A stretch of 64,000 nucleotides of DNA from an uncultured Paracoccaceae bacterium. GTDB taxonomy: Bacteria; Pseudomonadota; Alphaproteobacteria; Rhodobacterales; Rhodobacteraceae. The DNA is taken from positions 1 to 64,000 of the forward strand of contig CANNFE010000015.1 of the NCBI GenBank assembly GCA_947503775.1, given 5' to 3'. Below the pieces are notes generated by a model that saw only the letters and a list, made by a program, of their open reading frames with translations, was not told the DNA's origin and ran no database searches. Made by a program: the position numbers and the translations under genes. Positions 17,878 to 26,860 of the stretch are shown here, in pieces. Within the stretch, counting starts at the first letter, position 1. The number at the start of each line of letters is the position of its first letter.

Positions 17878-17915
17878 TTGACCCTAATTTTTTCCTGATC
17901 TAAGATAGCGCTAAC
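17878..17915 (+). promoter_or_regulatory. bglA promoter with overlapping operator
   Basis: TTGACC (17878-17883), 17-nt spacer, TAAGAT (17901-17906) form a good sigma-70-type promoter. The near-palindrome GATAGCGCTAAC (17904-17915, core TAGCGCTA) begins at the last three bases of the -10 box, the place where a repressor would block transcription. An almost identical site in the same geometry precedes glpD. The symmetry with a central CG step suits a LacI-family repressor, but no regulator gene is in the window. Confidence 0.7.
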
Positions 17916-17943
17916 GGAAAATCCGGTCGCAAAGGGCGCCAGC

Positions 17944-19269
17944 ATGTCGAACCTCCCCCCTCGCAGCGCTTTTCCGGACGGATTCGTCTTTGGATCGGCG
18001 ACCTCGGCCTACCAGATCGAAGGGCATGGATTCGGCGGTGCCGGGACCACCCATTGGGATACATTCGCCGCGACGCCGGGCAATGTGGTGCGGGCGGAAA
18101 ACGGCGCGCGGGCCTGCGATCACTATCACCGCTACGAGGAGGATCTGGATCTGCTGGCGGCGGCGGGCTTTGACGCCTACCGGTTCTCGACGAGCTGGGC
18201 GCGGGTGATGCCCGATGGCCGGACTCCGAACCCCGAGGGCCTCGATTTCTACGACCGACTGACGGATGCGATGCTGGCGCGGGGGCTCCAGCCTTGGGCG
18301 ACGCTTTATCATTGGGAGCTGCCGTCCGCTTTGGCCGATCAGGGGGGCTGGACCAACCGCGATATCGCGGCGCGGTTCGGGGAGTTCGCGGAAGTGATCA
18401 TGTGCCGGATCGGCGACCGGATGGCCGGTGTCGCGCCGATCAACGAGCCGTGGTGCGTCGCCTGGATGAGCCATTTCGAGGGCCATCACGCGCCCGGCCT
18501 GCGCGATATCCGCGCCACGGCCCGCGCGATGCATCACGTCCTGCTGGCGCACGGCACCGCCATTCAGGCGATGCGCTCACTGGGGATGAGCAACCTCGGA
18601 GCGGTCTGCAATTTCGAGTGGGCCGAACCCGCCAATGACAGCCCGGAAGCCGCCGCCGCGGCAGAGCGCTATGACGGCTATTACAATCGGTTCTATACAG
18701 GCGGGATCTTTCTCAAGGAATATCCGCAGACTGTGCTGGACGGGCTGGGCGCGCATCTGCCCGAGGGGTGGGAGGACGATTTCGATGTGATCGGAACGCC
18801 GGTCGATTGGTGCGGTCTGAATTACTATACCCGCAAGCTGATCGCTCCCACGGACGGCCCCTGGCCGTCGCTGACCGAGGTGGAAGGGCCCTTGCCCAAG
18901 ACGCTGATGGATTGGGAGATCTATCCGCAGGGGCTGCATGATTTTCTACTGCGCACCGCCAAGGAGTATACTGGCGATCTGCCGCTTTACGTGACCGAGA
19001 ACGGGATGGCGAATGCCGACGAGCTGATGGATGGGGCAGTCGCGGACGATGTGCGGATCGACTATCTGGACCAGCATCTGGCGAAGGCGCGCGAGGCGAT
19101 GGCGGGGGGCGTGCCGCTCAAGGGCTATTTCGTCTGGTCGCTTCTGGACAATTACGAATGGGCGCTGGGCTATGACAAGCGCTTCGGTCTGGTTCATGTG
19201 GACTGGGACAGCTTGAAGCGCACCCCCAAAGCATCCTATCACGCGCTCAAAGACGCCCTGTCCCGCTGA
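17944..19269 (+). CDS. bglA: beta-glucosidase, GH1
   Basis: A 441-residue cytoplasmic GH1 enzyme hydrolysing beta-glucosides to glucose. FPDGFVFGSATSAYQIEG at the N-terminus, APINEPW with acid/base Glu168, and YVTENGMAN with nucleophile Glu352 are all present, as is SLLDNYEWALGYDKRFG near the C-terminus. Length is typical. It is followed after 24 bp by glk, so released glucose is phosphorylated by the next product, and is divergent from the alpha-glucoside operon. Confidence 0.95.
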   Translation: MSNLPPRSAFPDGFVFGSATSAYQIEGHGFGGAGTTHWDTFAATPGNVVRAENGARACDHYHRYEEDLDLLAAAGFDAYRFSTSWARVMPDGRTPNPEGLDFYDRLTDAMLARGLQPWATLYHWELPSALADQGGWTNRDIAARFGEFAEVIMCRIGDRMAGVAPINEPWCVAWMSHFEGHHAPGLRDIRATARAMHHVLLAHGTAIQAMRSLGMSNLGAVCNFEWAEPANDSPEAAAAAERYDGYYNRFYTGGIFLKEYPQTVLDGLGAHLPEGWEDDFDVIGTPVDWCGLNYYTRKLIAPTDGPWPSLTEVEGPLPKTLMDWEIYPQGLHDFLLRTAKEYTGDLPLYVTENGMANADELMDGAVADDVRIDYLDQHLAKAREAMAGGVPLKGYFVWSLLDNYEWALGYDKRFGLVHVDWDSLKRTPKASYHALKDALSR

Positions 19270-19293
19270 TCGCGGCGCAGCTTCGGAGGCTTC

Positions 19294-20277
19294 ATGTCCC
19301 AGACTTCCCTTAGCCTCGTGGCCGATATCGGCGGAACGAATACCCGCGTGGCCCTCGCCGACGGGCATCGGGTCCGGGACGGGTCGATCCGGCGGTTTTC
19401 GAATGCCGATTATCCGGGGCTCGAAAGCGTCCTGCGCCAGTATATTGACGAGGCTGAGGTCGATCCCGATGCGGCCTGCGTGGCAGTCGCCGGTCCGGTC
19501 AGGGACGGACGCGCGACGATGACCAATCTCGACTGGACGATGGACAAGGACACGATCGCGCGGGCGACGAAGTCCGAGACGGTGGCGATCCTCAACGATC
19601 TTCAGGCGCAGGGGCATGCGCTGGGCTATATCGAGGAGGAGAACCTGCGGCGCATCGTTGAGGGGTCAGGGCAGGACAATCCCAATGCCGCCAAGCTGGT
19701 GATCGGCATCGGAACGGGGTTCAACGTGGCGCCGGTCTATGATGTCGAGGAAGGCCGCGTCGTCCCTCCCGCAGAGGCGGGTCATGCCAATCTGCCGATC
19801 CGCACCGAGGCCGAGCTGCGGCTGTGCAATTTCGTGTCGTCCGCGCATGGGTTTCCAGCGGTCGAGGATGTCGTCTCGGGCCGGGGTCTGGAGCGGGTCT
19901 ATTCCTGGCTTGGCCACGAGGCGGGCGATCCCAAGGAGGCGCGCGCCAAGGATATCATGGACGAGTGCGCTCAGGACAAGAACGGGCGCGCGGCCGATGC
20001 GGCGCGGGTCTTTACCAAGATCCTCGGCACCGTGGCGGGCAATCTGTCGCTGATCCACCTGCCCTTCGGCGGCGTCTATCTGGTGGGCGGCGTGGCGCGG
20101 GCCTTCGGGCCGTTCCTGAACGAATACGGGTTTGCCGACGCGTTCCGCGACAAGGGCCGGTTCGCGGGCTTCATGCACAATTTCTCGGTCTCGCTGATCG
20201 AGGACGATTATGCGGCGCTGACCGGCTCGGCGAGCCATATCCACGCGCTACTGCACGGCAAGCAGGAGATATCCTAG
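19294..20277 (+). CDS. glk: glucokinase
   Basis: A 327-residue Glk-family (not ROK) hexokinase phosphorylating glucose with ATP. SLVADIGGTNTRVALADG is the phosphate-binding start; CVAVAGPVRDGRATMTNLDW, ILNDLQAQGHALG, VIGIGTGFNVAPVY and VYLVGGVARAF follow in the expected order. It links both the alpha- and beta-glucoside pathways to central metabolism. Second gene of the bglA operon; glpD converges on it with a 12-bp gap. Confidence 0.94.
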   Translation: MSQTSLSLVADIGGTNTRVALADGHRVRDGSIRRFSNADYPGLESVLRQYIDEAEVDPDAACVAVAGPVRDGRATMTNLDWTMDKDTIARATKSETVAILNDLQAQGHALGYIEEENLRRIVEGSGQDNPNAAKLVIGIGTGFNVAPVYDVEEGRVVPPAEAGHANLPIRTEAELRLCNFVSSAHGFPAVEDVVSGRGLERVYSWLGHEAGDPKEARAKDIMDECAQDKNGRAADAARVFTKILGTVAGNLSLIHLPFGGVYLVGGVARAFGPFLNEYGFADAFRDKGRFAGFMHNFSVSLIEDDYAALTGSASHIHALLHGKQEIS

Positions 20278-20289
20278 CCGCCTGTTCGG

Positions 20290-21891
20290 CTATTCGGCAG
20301 CGAGGGACCGGCGCGATTTGCGCGCCTTGCTCATCCATGTGTCCAGCGCTTTGGCCTCGTCTTTCGAGAGGCGCAGACCCAGTTTGGAGCGGCGCCAGAG
20401 CACATCCTCGGCAGTCTCCGCATATTCGCGGTTCATCAGCCACTCGACCTCGCGTTCGGTCAGGGTGCCTCCGAACGCTTTGCCGAGGTCGTCTTCGGTC
20501 TTGGCGTCGTCCAGGATGAGCCGGGCATCGGTGCCATAGGCGCGGATCAGGCGGCGGGCCCAGCGGCGGTCGAGGAAGGGGTACTGCGCCTCAAGCTCGG
20601 AGATTAGGCGGTCCACATCTTTGACGGGAAAGTCCCCTCCCGGAAGCGGAAGGCTTGCTGTCCAGGGGCCGGGGGTATGGGGAAAATGCGCGCCGATCTT
20701 CTCGAGCGCGCTTTCGGCAAGGCGGCGATAGGTGGTGATCTTGCCGCCGAAGATGTTCAGCATCGGCGCGCCGCCGCTTGTGTCGACCTTGAGCGTGTAA
20801 TCGCGCGTCGCCGCCGTCGCGCTGGAGGCGCCGTCATCATAAAGGGGCCGGACGCCCGAATAGGTCCAGACGACATCCTCGGGCGTGATGTCCTGCTTGA
20901 AATAGCCGTTAGCGAAGGCGCAGAGATATTCGATCTCCTCCTCCGTCGCGACGGGTTTGATGGAGGGATCCTCGTGATCGGCATCAGTCGTGCCGATCAG
21001 AGTGAAGTCGGTCTCGTAGGGGATTGCGAAGATGATCCGCCCGTCCTCGCCTTGGAAGAAGTAGCACTTGTCGTGATCATAAAGCTTCTTGGTCACGATA
21101 TGGCTGCCGCGCACGAGGCGGACGCCCTCCTGGGTGTTCAGCCGAACCTTTTGCTGGATGATATCGCCGACCCAGGGGCCGCCTGCATTGACGATCATGC
21201 GGGCGCGGTGGGTGCGGGTCTTACCGTCCGCTTCGGTCTCGATCTCCCACAGATCGTCCGTGCGGCGGGCCGAGAGGACCTTGGTGCGGGTCAGGATCTC
21301 GGCGCCGCGCGCCTCGGCGTCGCGGGCGTTCAGCACGACAAGGCGGGAATCCTCGATCCAGCAGTCGGAATATTCGTAGGCCTTTTCGAACCGGTCCTCG
21401 AGCGGGGCGCCTTCGGGGGCGCGGCGCAGGTCCAGCGTGCGCGTGGCGGGCAGGATCTTGCGCCCGCCCAAGCTGTCATACATCGCGAGCCCCAGCCGGA
21501 TCAGCCAGGCGGGGCGGCGGCCCTTCATCCAGGGCATGACGGTGTTGAGAAGCTGCGAGGTCGGCGTCTCGCCCTCGAAGCGCATGTCCTTGTGATAGGG
21601 CAGCACGAAGCGCATGGGCCAGGAGATATGCGGCATCGCCTTGAGCAGGATCTCCCGCTCGATCAGGGCCTCGCGGACGAGGCGGACCTCGAAATATTCC
21701 AGATAGCGCAGCCCCCCGTGAAAGAGCTTGGTCGAGGCCGAGGACGTCGCGGAGGCCAGATCGTTCATCTCGGCCAGCCGGACAGTCAGGCCCCGCCCCG
21801 CCGCGTCCCGCGCGACGCCGCATCCGTTGATGCCGCCCCCGATGATGAAGAGGTCGACCACCGCCTCTGAGGGGGGGCTGGAAGCTGCCAT
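20290..21891 (-). CDS. glpD: glycerol-3-phosphate dehydrogenase (FAD, respiratory)
   Basis: A 533-residue membrane-associated flavoenzyme oxidising glycerol 3-phosphate to dihydroxyacetone phosphate. FAD motif DLFIIGGGINGCGVARDAAGRG, substrate-side segments STKLFHGGLRYLE, GRIIFAIPYETDFTLIGTTD and FGGKITTYRRLAE are typical. The start is ATG 21891 with AGGAG nine bases upstream; a GTG at 21909 overlaps that site. It carries its own promoter with a strong operator shared with bglA, and its partner kinase gene glpK lies some 17 kb away. Confidence 0.95.
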   Translation of the reverse strand: MAASSPPSEAVVDLFIIGGGINGCGVARDAAGRGLTVRLAEMNDLASATSSASTKLFHGGLRYLEYFEVRLVREALIEREILLKAMPHISWPMRFVLPYHKDMRFEGETPTSQLLNTVMPWMKGRRPAWLIRLGLAMYDSLGGRKILPATRTLDLRRAPEGAPLEDRFEKAYEYSDCWIEDSRLVVLNARDAEARGAEILTRTKVLSARRTDDLWEIETEADGKTRTHRARMIVNAGGPWVGDIIQQKVRLNTQEGVRLVRGSHIVTKKLYDHDKCYFFQGEDGRIIFAIPYETDFTLIGTTDADHEDPSIKPVATEEEIEYLCAFANGYFKQDITPEDVVWTYSGVRPLYDDGASSATAATRDYTLKVDTSGGAPMLNIFGGKITTYRRLAESALEKIGAHFPHTPGPWTASLPLPGGDFPVKDVDRLISELEAQYPFLDRRWARRLIRAYGTDARLILDDAKTEDDLGKAFGGTLTEREVEWLMNREYAETAEDVLWRRSKLGLRLSKDEAKALDTWMSKARKSRRSLAAE

Positions 21892-21911
21892 GGAACCGAT
21901 CTCCTTCACCA

Positions 21912-21949
21912 GATAGCGCTATCAAACGATGCGGCTCGGGCCGATGCAA
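21912..21949 (-). promoter_or_regulatory. glpD promoter with perfect operator palindrome
   Basis: On the reverse strand TTGCAT (21944-21949), 17-nt spacer, TTTGAT (21921-21926) is a plausible promoter. The perfect 12-bp palindrome GATAGCGCTATC (21912-21923) starts at the last three -10 bases, exactly as in the bglA promoter. This ties glycerol-phosphate oxidation to the same regulator as beta-glucoside use. Confidence 0.65.
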
Positions 21950-22052
21950 GGCCGTGCATGCCCCCGGGACGCTTTCATCTAGCGTATAACGGGATCGTTT
22001 CAGGTTGGGGATCGGCGAAATCTTCGCGGGGGCCGGTTTTGAGCGGGGCCGA

Positions 22053-22580
22053 TCAGCAGGCGGGCAGCTCGTCTACCTCGGCGATCCTGAGCACGCGTTT
22101 GATCGGCGTCGGGCGGATCAAGGGCAGGACGGGACCGCCGCGCTCAAGCTGCATCGAGACCGACAGACGGGCCTCGGGCGCGGGGCCTGCGTCGGTGCGG
22201 CAGCCATCGACGCTGACGCTCAGCTGCCCTTTGGTGCCGGTCTCGTCTTCGGCCTTCCAGGCCCGGATCCGGGCCTGAAGCGCCCTGAAGCGGGCGAGAT
22301 CCTCGGGGGCGACGCGATACGTCTCGGAGCCCGCCGCCTGGCCGCGCGCGAGGATGAAAAGGCCTTCGGCGCTTTCCTCGGGGTCTGTGCGGGTGGCGGC
22401 GAGCCTGAGGACCGGGCTGCCTTCGGCGATGCCTAGGCCCGGCGGCAGATCGGCGAGGATAGTCATCGCGGCAGGATCGGTGTCGACCGGAGAGAGGCGC
22501 TCGAGCTCGGAAAGGGTCGAACGGACGACGGATGTGCAGGCGGGGAGGGTCAGGACGAGGGCCAGAAGAGCGAGACGCAT
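22053..22580 (-). CDS. lipoprotein of unknown function
   Basis: A 175-residue protein with a short signal peptide and lipobox (MRLALLALVLTLPACTS), so the mature protein should be lipid-anchored at Cys15. The remainder is hydrophilic, with an LPPGLGIAEGSPVLRLAA segment and a C-terminal PAC. I do not recognise a domain. AAGGTG lies a few bases before the ATG. Divergent from the DUF2975 gene across 66 bp. Confidence 0.6.
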   Translation of the reverse strand: MRLALLALVLTLPACTSVVRSTLSELERLSPVDTDPAAMTILADLPPGLGIAEGSPVLRLAATRTDPEESAEGLFILARGQAAGSETYRVAPEDLARFRALQARIRAWKAEDETGTKGQLSVSVDGCRTDAGPAPEARLSVSMQLERGGPVLPLIRPTPIKRVLRIAEVDELPAC

Positions 22581-22611
22581 ATTTCACCTTGGAAGTTATA
22601 TGTTTCATGTT

Positions 22612-22628
22612 TTACAATAAAAATGTAA
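22612..22628. promoter_or_regulatory. TTACA-N7-TGTAA inverted repeat upstream of the DUF2975/HTH pair
   Basis: Five-base arms with an AT-only spacer, in an unusually AT-rich patch 19 bp before the DUF2975 start. HTH_3-type regulators commonly bind such sites and repress their own operon, and the second gene of this operon is one, so autoregulation is a reasonable inference. It could equally be part of the promoter. Confidence 0.35.
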
Positions 22629-22646
22629 GTCACGGAGAGAACCCTC

Positions 22647-23183
22647 ATGCAAGCCCAAACCCGCATCATCCGCCTGTCGACCTGGCTTTACTGGGCGACG
22701 ATCCCCGCCCTTGTCCTGCTTCCGCTGGTCGCGATCCTCGCCGTCGCGAACGACGGATTTTCAGGTGAAACGCTGGCGATGGATTTTCCCGGCATTCAGA
22801 TCGCGGAGCCTTTGTCGAAGACCCAAATCGCCATGGTTCGCATGGCCGGAGCGATCCCGTTCATCCTCATGATGCTCATCCTCGATCAGCTGCGCTGTCT
22901 TCTGGCCGCCTATCGGGAGGCGCGGATTTTCGTGCCGGAGACGATCCGCCATCTACACCGGATCGGCCTTGGCCTGCTGGCGCTGGCGGTCAGCCAGATC
23001 GTGGTGCGCACGGTGCAGATCCTGATTCTGACCTGGTCGAACCCCGCCGGAGAGCGGATGCTTTCTATCGGATTTTCGGATGCGGAGTTGGGCTTTCTCT
23101 TTGCGGGCGGGTTCGTGACGCTGATCGGTTGGGTCATGACCGAGGCGGCGCGGCTCTCGGACGAAAACCGGGCTTTCGTCTGA
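22647..23183 (+). CDS. DUF2975 membrane protein
   Basis: A 178-residue inner-membrane protein with four predicted helices (about 13-33, 70-90, 110-130, 148-168) and short loops, matching the DUF2975 layout. Such proteins are typically encoded with a small Cro/CI-type regulator, as here: the TGA stop overlaps the regulator's ATG (TGATG at 23181-23185), coupling their translation. Function is unknown; a membrane partner that controls the regulator is possible. Confidence 0.75.
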   Translation: MQAQTRIIRLSTWLYWATIPALVLLPLVAILAVANDGFSGETLAMDFPGIQIAEPLSKTQIAMVRMAGAIPFILMMLILDQLRCLLAAYREARIFVPETIRHLHRIGLGLLALAVSQIVVRTVQILILTWSNPAGERMLSIGFSDAELGFLFAGGFVTLIGWVMTEAARLSDENRAFV

Positions 23184-23413
23184 TGCAGATCATCGTGCGG
23201 CTCGACGTGATGCTGGCGCGGCGCAAGATGACCTCTCGCGCGCTGGCCGAGGAGATCGGGATCAGCGAGCAGAACCTAAGCCTGCTGAAATCGGGCAAGG
23301 TCAAGGGGATCCGGTTCGAGACGCTGGGACGGATCTGCGGCGTGCTTGACTGTCAGCCGGGCGATCTGCTGGAGGCGGCCGAAGACGACGCCTCTTTCCG
23401 GCAGAGCGCATGA
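23183..23413 (+). CDS. small HTH Cro/CI-type (YozG-like) transcriptional regulator
   Basis: A 76-residue single-domain DNA-binding protein: MQIIVRLDVMLARRKMTSRALAEEIGISEQNLSLLKSGKVKGIRFETLGRIC in parts shows a standard HTH_3 fold with recognition helix SEQNLSLLKSG, then CQPGDLLE. Start at ATG 23183 overlapping the DUF2975 stop. Probably regulates its own operon in response to the membrane partner. A strong bidirectional terminator follows immediately. Confidence 0.85.
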   Translation: MQIIVRLDVMLARRKMTSRALAEEIGISEQNLSLLKSGKVKGIRFETLGRICGVLDCQPGDLLEAAEDDASFRQSA

Positions 23414-23446
23414 AAAAGCCGCCCGGGGGGACCCGGGCGGCGTTTT
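23413..23446. terminator. bidirectional intrinsic terminator
   Basis: GCCGCCCGGG (23418-23427), four-base loop, CCCGGGCGGC (23432-23441), flanked by AAAAA on the left and GTTTT on the right. It serves the DUF2975/HTH operon on the forward strand and tsf on the reverse strand. Confidence 0.85.
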
Positions 23447-23467
23447 CACGTTGAATTGCGGGAGAGG

Positions 23468-24343
23468 TTAGCCTTGAGCGGCCTTGGCGACTTCGGCGGC
23501 GAAGTCTTCCTCGACCTTCTCGATGCCTTCGCCGACCTCAAGCCGGACAAAGCCGGTCACCTCAACGCCCGCCTCTTCGGCGGCCTTGGCGACGGTCAGA
23601 TCGGGGTTCACGACGAATTGCTGGTTGAGCAGCGTGACCTCGGACATGTACTTTTTCATGCGGCCCACGATCATCTTCTCGATGACCTGCTCGGGCTTGC
23701 CGCTTTCGCGGGCGATGTCCATCTGGACCTGCTTTTCCTTCTCTACCACCGCCGGATCAAGATCCGCTTCGGAGAGCGAGGCCGGGTTCACGGCGGCGAT
23801 ATGCATCGCGACCTGCTTGCCGAAGGCGGCATTGTCGCCCTTGAGCGCGACGAGAACGCCGATCTTGCCCATGTTCGGCGCGGCCGCATTGTGCACGTAG
23901 GAGACGACGGTCTCGCCATCGAGGACCTGCATCCGGCGCACGGACATGTTCTCGCCGATGGTGGCGATCTTGTCGGTGATGATCGCCGAAACCTGCTTGC
24001 CACCAATCTCGGCGTTGTTCAGCGCCTCGACAGAGCCGACGGTGCGGGCGATATCGGCGATCCCGCCGACCATCTCCTGAAATTCCGCGTTCTTGGCGAC
24101 GAAATCGGTTTCGGAGTTCACCTCGACCGCGACGCCTTTGCCGTCTTCGACGCTGACGGCCACGAGGCCCTCGGCGGCGGTGCGTCCGGATTTCTTGGCA
24201 GCCTTGGCAAGGCCCTTGGTGCGCAGCCAGTCAACAGCCGCCTCCATGTCGCCATCCGTTTCGGTCAGCGCCTTTTTGGCATCCATCATGCCCGCGCCGG
24301 TTGCATCGCGGAGCTCTTTCACCTGTGCAGCGGTGATCGCCAT
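23468..24343 (-). CDS. tsf: elongation factor Ts
   Basis: A 291-residue guanine nucleotide exchange factor for EF-Tu. [28 protein letters not shown] is the conserved N-terminal UBA-like module; [29 protein letters not shown] and [15 protein letters not shown] follow. ATG 24343 was chosen because AGGAG lies 8 bases upstream and the protein begins canonically there. Second gene after rpsB (72-bp gap), the usual bacterial arrangement. Confidence 0.98.
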   Translation of the reverse strand: MAITAAQVKELRDATGAGMMDAKKALTETDGDMEAAVDWLRTKGLAKAAKKSGRTAAEGLVAVSVEDGKGVAVEVNSETDFVAKNAEFQEMVGGIADIARTVGSVEALNNAEIGGKQVSAIITDKIATIGENMSVRRMQVLDGETVVSYVHNAAAPNMGKIGVLVALKGDNAAFGKQVAMHIAAVNPASLSEADLDPAVVEKEKQVQMDIARESGKPEQVIEKMIVGRMKKYMSEVTLLNQQFVVNPDLTVAKAAEEAGVEVTGFVRLEVGEGIEKVEEDFAAEVAKAAQG

Positions 24344-24415
24344 GTGTTTCTCTCCTGAGGTTGGGTCCGGACGGATCATAGCCCGTCCGGTAACAGTCGT
24401 ATAACGAGCGGCGGC

Positions 24416-25309
24416 TCAGACGTTCTCGCCGGGCTCGCTGTTTTCGATGTCGAGCGGCGCATTGGCCTGGGCGGTGTCATCGCGGACGGCCTCGTCCGAG
24501 ATCGGCTGCTGGGTCACCTCTTTGGCGGGCGCATCGGCCGGCTCGAAAGCGGGATCGGCCTCGGGCACGATCTCTTCGCTGGCTTCGACCATTTCGCCGA
24601 CATCGATACCGGCCGCGCCCATCTGCGCGGTCATGCCGTCGAGCGCCGCGCGCGAAGCCAGATCGCAGTAAAGCGCGATGGCCCGAGCCGCGTCGTCATT
24701 GCCGGGGATGATGTAGTCGACGCCATCGGGCGAGCAGTTGGTGTCGACGATGGCGACGACCGGGATGCCCAGCTTGTTGGCTTCGGCGATGGCGAGATCT
24801 TCTTTCTTGACGTCGATGACGAAAAGAAGATCGGGCACGCCGCCCATCTCGCGGATCCCGCCGAGGGAGGCCTGAAGCTTGGCCTGGTCCCGCTCCATGC
24901 CGAGGCGCTCTTTCTTGGTGAGACCGTCGGAGCCCTGCTCCATCGCCTCGTCGATCTGCTTGAGACGGCTGATCGATTTGGAGACGGTCTGCCAGTTGGT
25001 CAGCGTGCCGCCGAGCCAGCGATGGTTCATGTAGTATTGTGCCGACTTTTCAGCCGCTTCGGCGATCGACCGCTGCGCCTGACGCTTGGTGCCGACGAAG
25101 AGAACCCGCCCGCCGCGCGAGACGGTGTCGCGGATCGCGCCAAGCGCCTGATCCAGAAGCGGGACCGTCTGGGTGAGGTCCATGATGTGGATGCCGTTGC
25201 GCGAGCCGTAGATATAGGGCTCCATACGCGGGTTCCAGCGCTGGGTCTGGTGGCCGAAGTGAACGCCTGCTTCAAGGAGCTGGCGCATGGAAAACTCTGG
25301 AAGAGCCAT
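24416..25309 (-). CDS. rpsB: 30S ribosomal protein S2
   Basis: A 297-residue small-subunit protein: [67 protein letters not shown] and [25 protein letters not shown] are diagnostic. The last 50-60 residues form an acidic, proline- and alanine-rich tail ([18 protein letters not shown]) longer than the E. coli protein, common in this family. The 198-bp leader upstream may contain autoregulatory structure, but none was resolved. Confidence 0.98.
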   Translation of the reverse strand: MALPEFSMRQLLEAGVHFGHQTQRWNPRMEPYIYGSRNGIHIMDLTQTVPLLDQALGAIRDTVSRGGRVLFVGTKRQAQRSIAEAAEKSAQYYMNHRWLGGTLTNWQTVSKSISRLKQIDEAMEQGSDGLTKKERLGMERDQAKLQASLGGIREMGGVPDLLFVIDVKKEDLAIAEANKLGIPVVAIVDTNCSPDGVDYIIPGNDDAARAIALYCDLASRAALDGMTAQMGAAGIDVGEMVEASEEIVPEADPAFEPADAPAKEVTQQPISDEAVRDDTAQANAPLDIENSEPGENV

Positions 25310-25507
25310 GTCTGTTTACCTTTCCGGTTTGAACCTGAGACGAAGGATCAGGGCGAGTGCCCAACCGGTGGACGTCAGGGGATGTCTCTCCCGTCGGCCC
25401 GCCTTCGCCTGTGAAGTGCGCGCGCTGTAGCCCTATCGCGCGGCAAGATCAACACCTGATGGGCGCTTTGGAGCGGAAAACGGTACGTCCCGGCCCGGCG
25501 GCTCTTC

Positions 25508-26860
25508 TCACAGCAGCGTGCGTTCGATTACCCACCAGATGCCAACGAGCGCGATGGCGGCGGAGGCCGGGATGCTGACGAATTGCCGGTAGGCTTCGGT
25601 GCCGACCGAGGCGGCGGCAACGCAGGTGGCGCATAGAAAGCCGAGGACCGCGAGGGGCAGCAGGAAGGGCAGCACGTAGACCTGCATGAACTCGGGCATC
25701 GGATCCGCGCCTATCACAAGGCCTGCGCAGCACAGGAAGGCAAAGGCGATGTAGCCTGCGACGATCCCCGTCTCCATGCCCGCGATCCGCGAGGCGCGGA
25801 GCGCCGGGATCGAGATCGCGAAGGCGACAGCGATGACGACAAGCTGGCCGATCTCGACACCCACGTTGAAGCCGATCAGGGCGGGGATGAAGGCGCCTTC
25901 CGGCAGGCCGAACTCACCCAGCACGCTGGCAAAACCCAGACCGTGCAGAAGGCCGAAGCCGAAGATGACCGCAGGCCGCCATGGCGTGAGGCCGCGGGCA
26001 AAGATGTTCTCGACCGCGACATAGACGATCGAGGCGGCAATGAGCGGCTCCACAATATCGGGCGAGATGCGGACGATGCCCAAGGCGGCCATGGCGAGCG
26101 TGATCGTATGGGCCAGCGTGAAGGCCGTGACCTGCCAGATCAGCGGCCGGATGCGGGCGGCCAGAAAGAAGAGGCCCAAAACGAAGAGGATGTGATCGAG
26201 ACCGAGCGGGATGATATGTTCGAAGCCGACCCAGATGTAGCGCAGGAAGGTTGCGCCGCCGCCGGGCGCTTCGGCGTCCTCGAACGAGATCGTCCCTGAG
26301 ACTTGCCCGCCGGTCAGCGTCTCGAAGAAGCCGTCGGGATCATCGGGAGGATAGCGGACCGTCAACGTGCCGTATTCGCGCGCCCATCCGATGCGGATCG
26401 ACTGCGCGCCCTCGGGCAGATCGGCCGCCATCGTCAGCACGGAAAACCGCGTCAGATCCGGATTTTCGACCTCGGGGATGTCGATGCCGACGAGGCGCGG
26501 CTCAAGCTCGGCCGCGCCGCTCGTGATCGTGATGTTGCCAGCGATGCCGGGCCAGGCGGCGCGCAGACGCTCTTCGAGGGCGGCGGGGTCCAGCGCGTGC
26601 AGCGCATCGTAACCCGCCGCATTCTCGGCGGCATCGGTATCCTCGAGCCCGTCGAGATCCACGCCCGCTAGGATCGCCTCGAGGTTGAGGCGCGTCTCGA
26701 TCGTGGCGACGCCGTCCTCCACCGACAGATTTGCGACGCTGGGAAAGACCTCATGGGCGAACGCGGCGCGGGCCAGTCCGATCCAGATCAACAGAGCGGT
26801 TGACACCAGCCGCCATGCCGCCACCTTCGCCTTGGTCCAATCGGAGATCCCCATGCGCAT
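25508..26860 (-). CDS. HupE/UreJ-type membrane protein, putative nickel/cobalt transporter
   Basis: A 450-residue protein: signal-like first helix (VSTALLIWIGLARAAFAHEVFP), a soluble region to about 200, then six to seven helices with the HupE/UreJ signature IIPLGLDHILFVLGLFFLA, FTLAHTITLAMAALG and FGFGLLHGLGFASVL; the histidines in these helices are thought to bind Ni2+. The start is doubtful: ATG 26860 overlaps the divergent DUF4198 gene by 8 bp, while a GTG at 26824 would give a more normal signal peptide. No hydrogenase or urease genes are nearby. Confidence 0.8.
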   Translation of the reverse strand: MRMGISDWTKAKVAAWRLVSTALLIWIGLARAAFAHEVFPSVANLSVEDGVATIETRLNLEAILAGVDLDGLEDTDAAENAAGYDALHALDPAALEERLRAAWPGIAGNITITSGAAELEPRLVGIDIPEVENPDLTRFSVLTMAADLPEGAQSIRIGWAREYGTLTVRYPPDDPDGFFETLTGGQVSGTISFEDAEAPGGGATFLRYIWVGFEHIIPLGLDHILFVLGLFFLAARIRPLIWQVTAFTLAHTITLAMAALGIVRISPDIVEPLIAASIVYVAVENIFARGLTPWRPAVIFGFGLLHGLGFASVLGEFGLPEGAFIPALIGFNVGVEIGQLVVIAVAFAISIPALRASRIAGMETGIVAGYIAFAFLCCAGLVIGADPMPEFMQVYVLPFLLPLAVLGFLCATCVAAASVGTEAYRQFVSIPASAAIALVGIWWVIERTLL

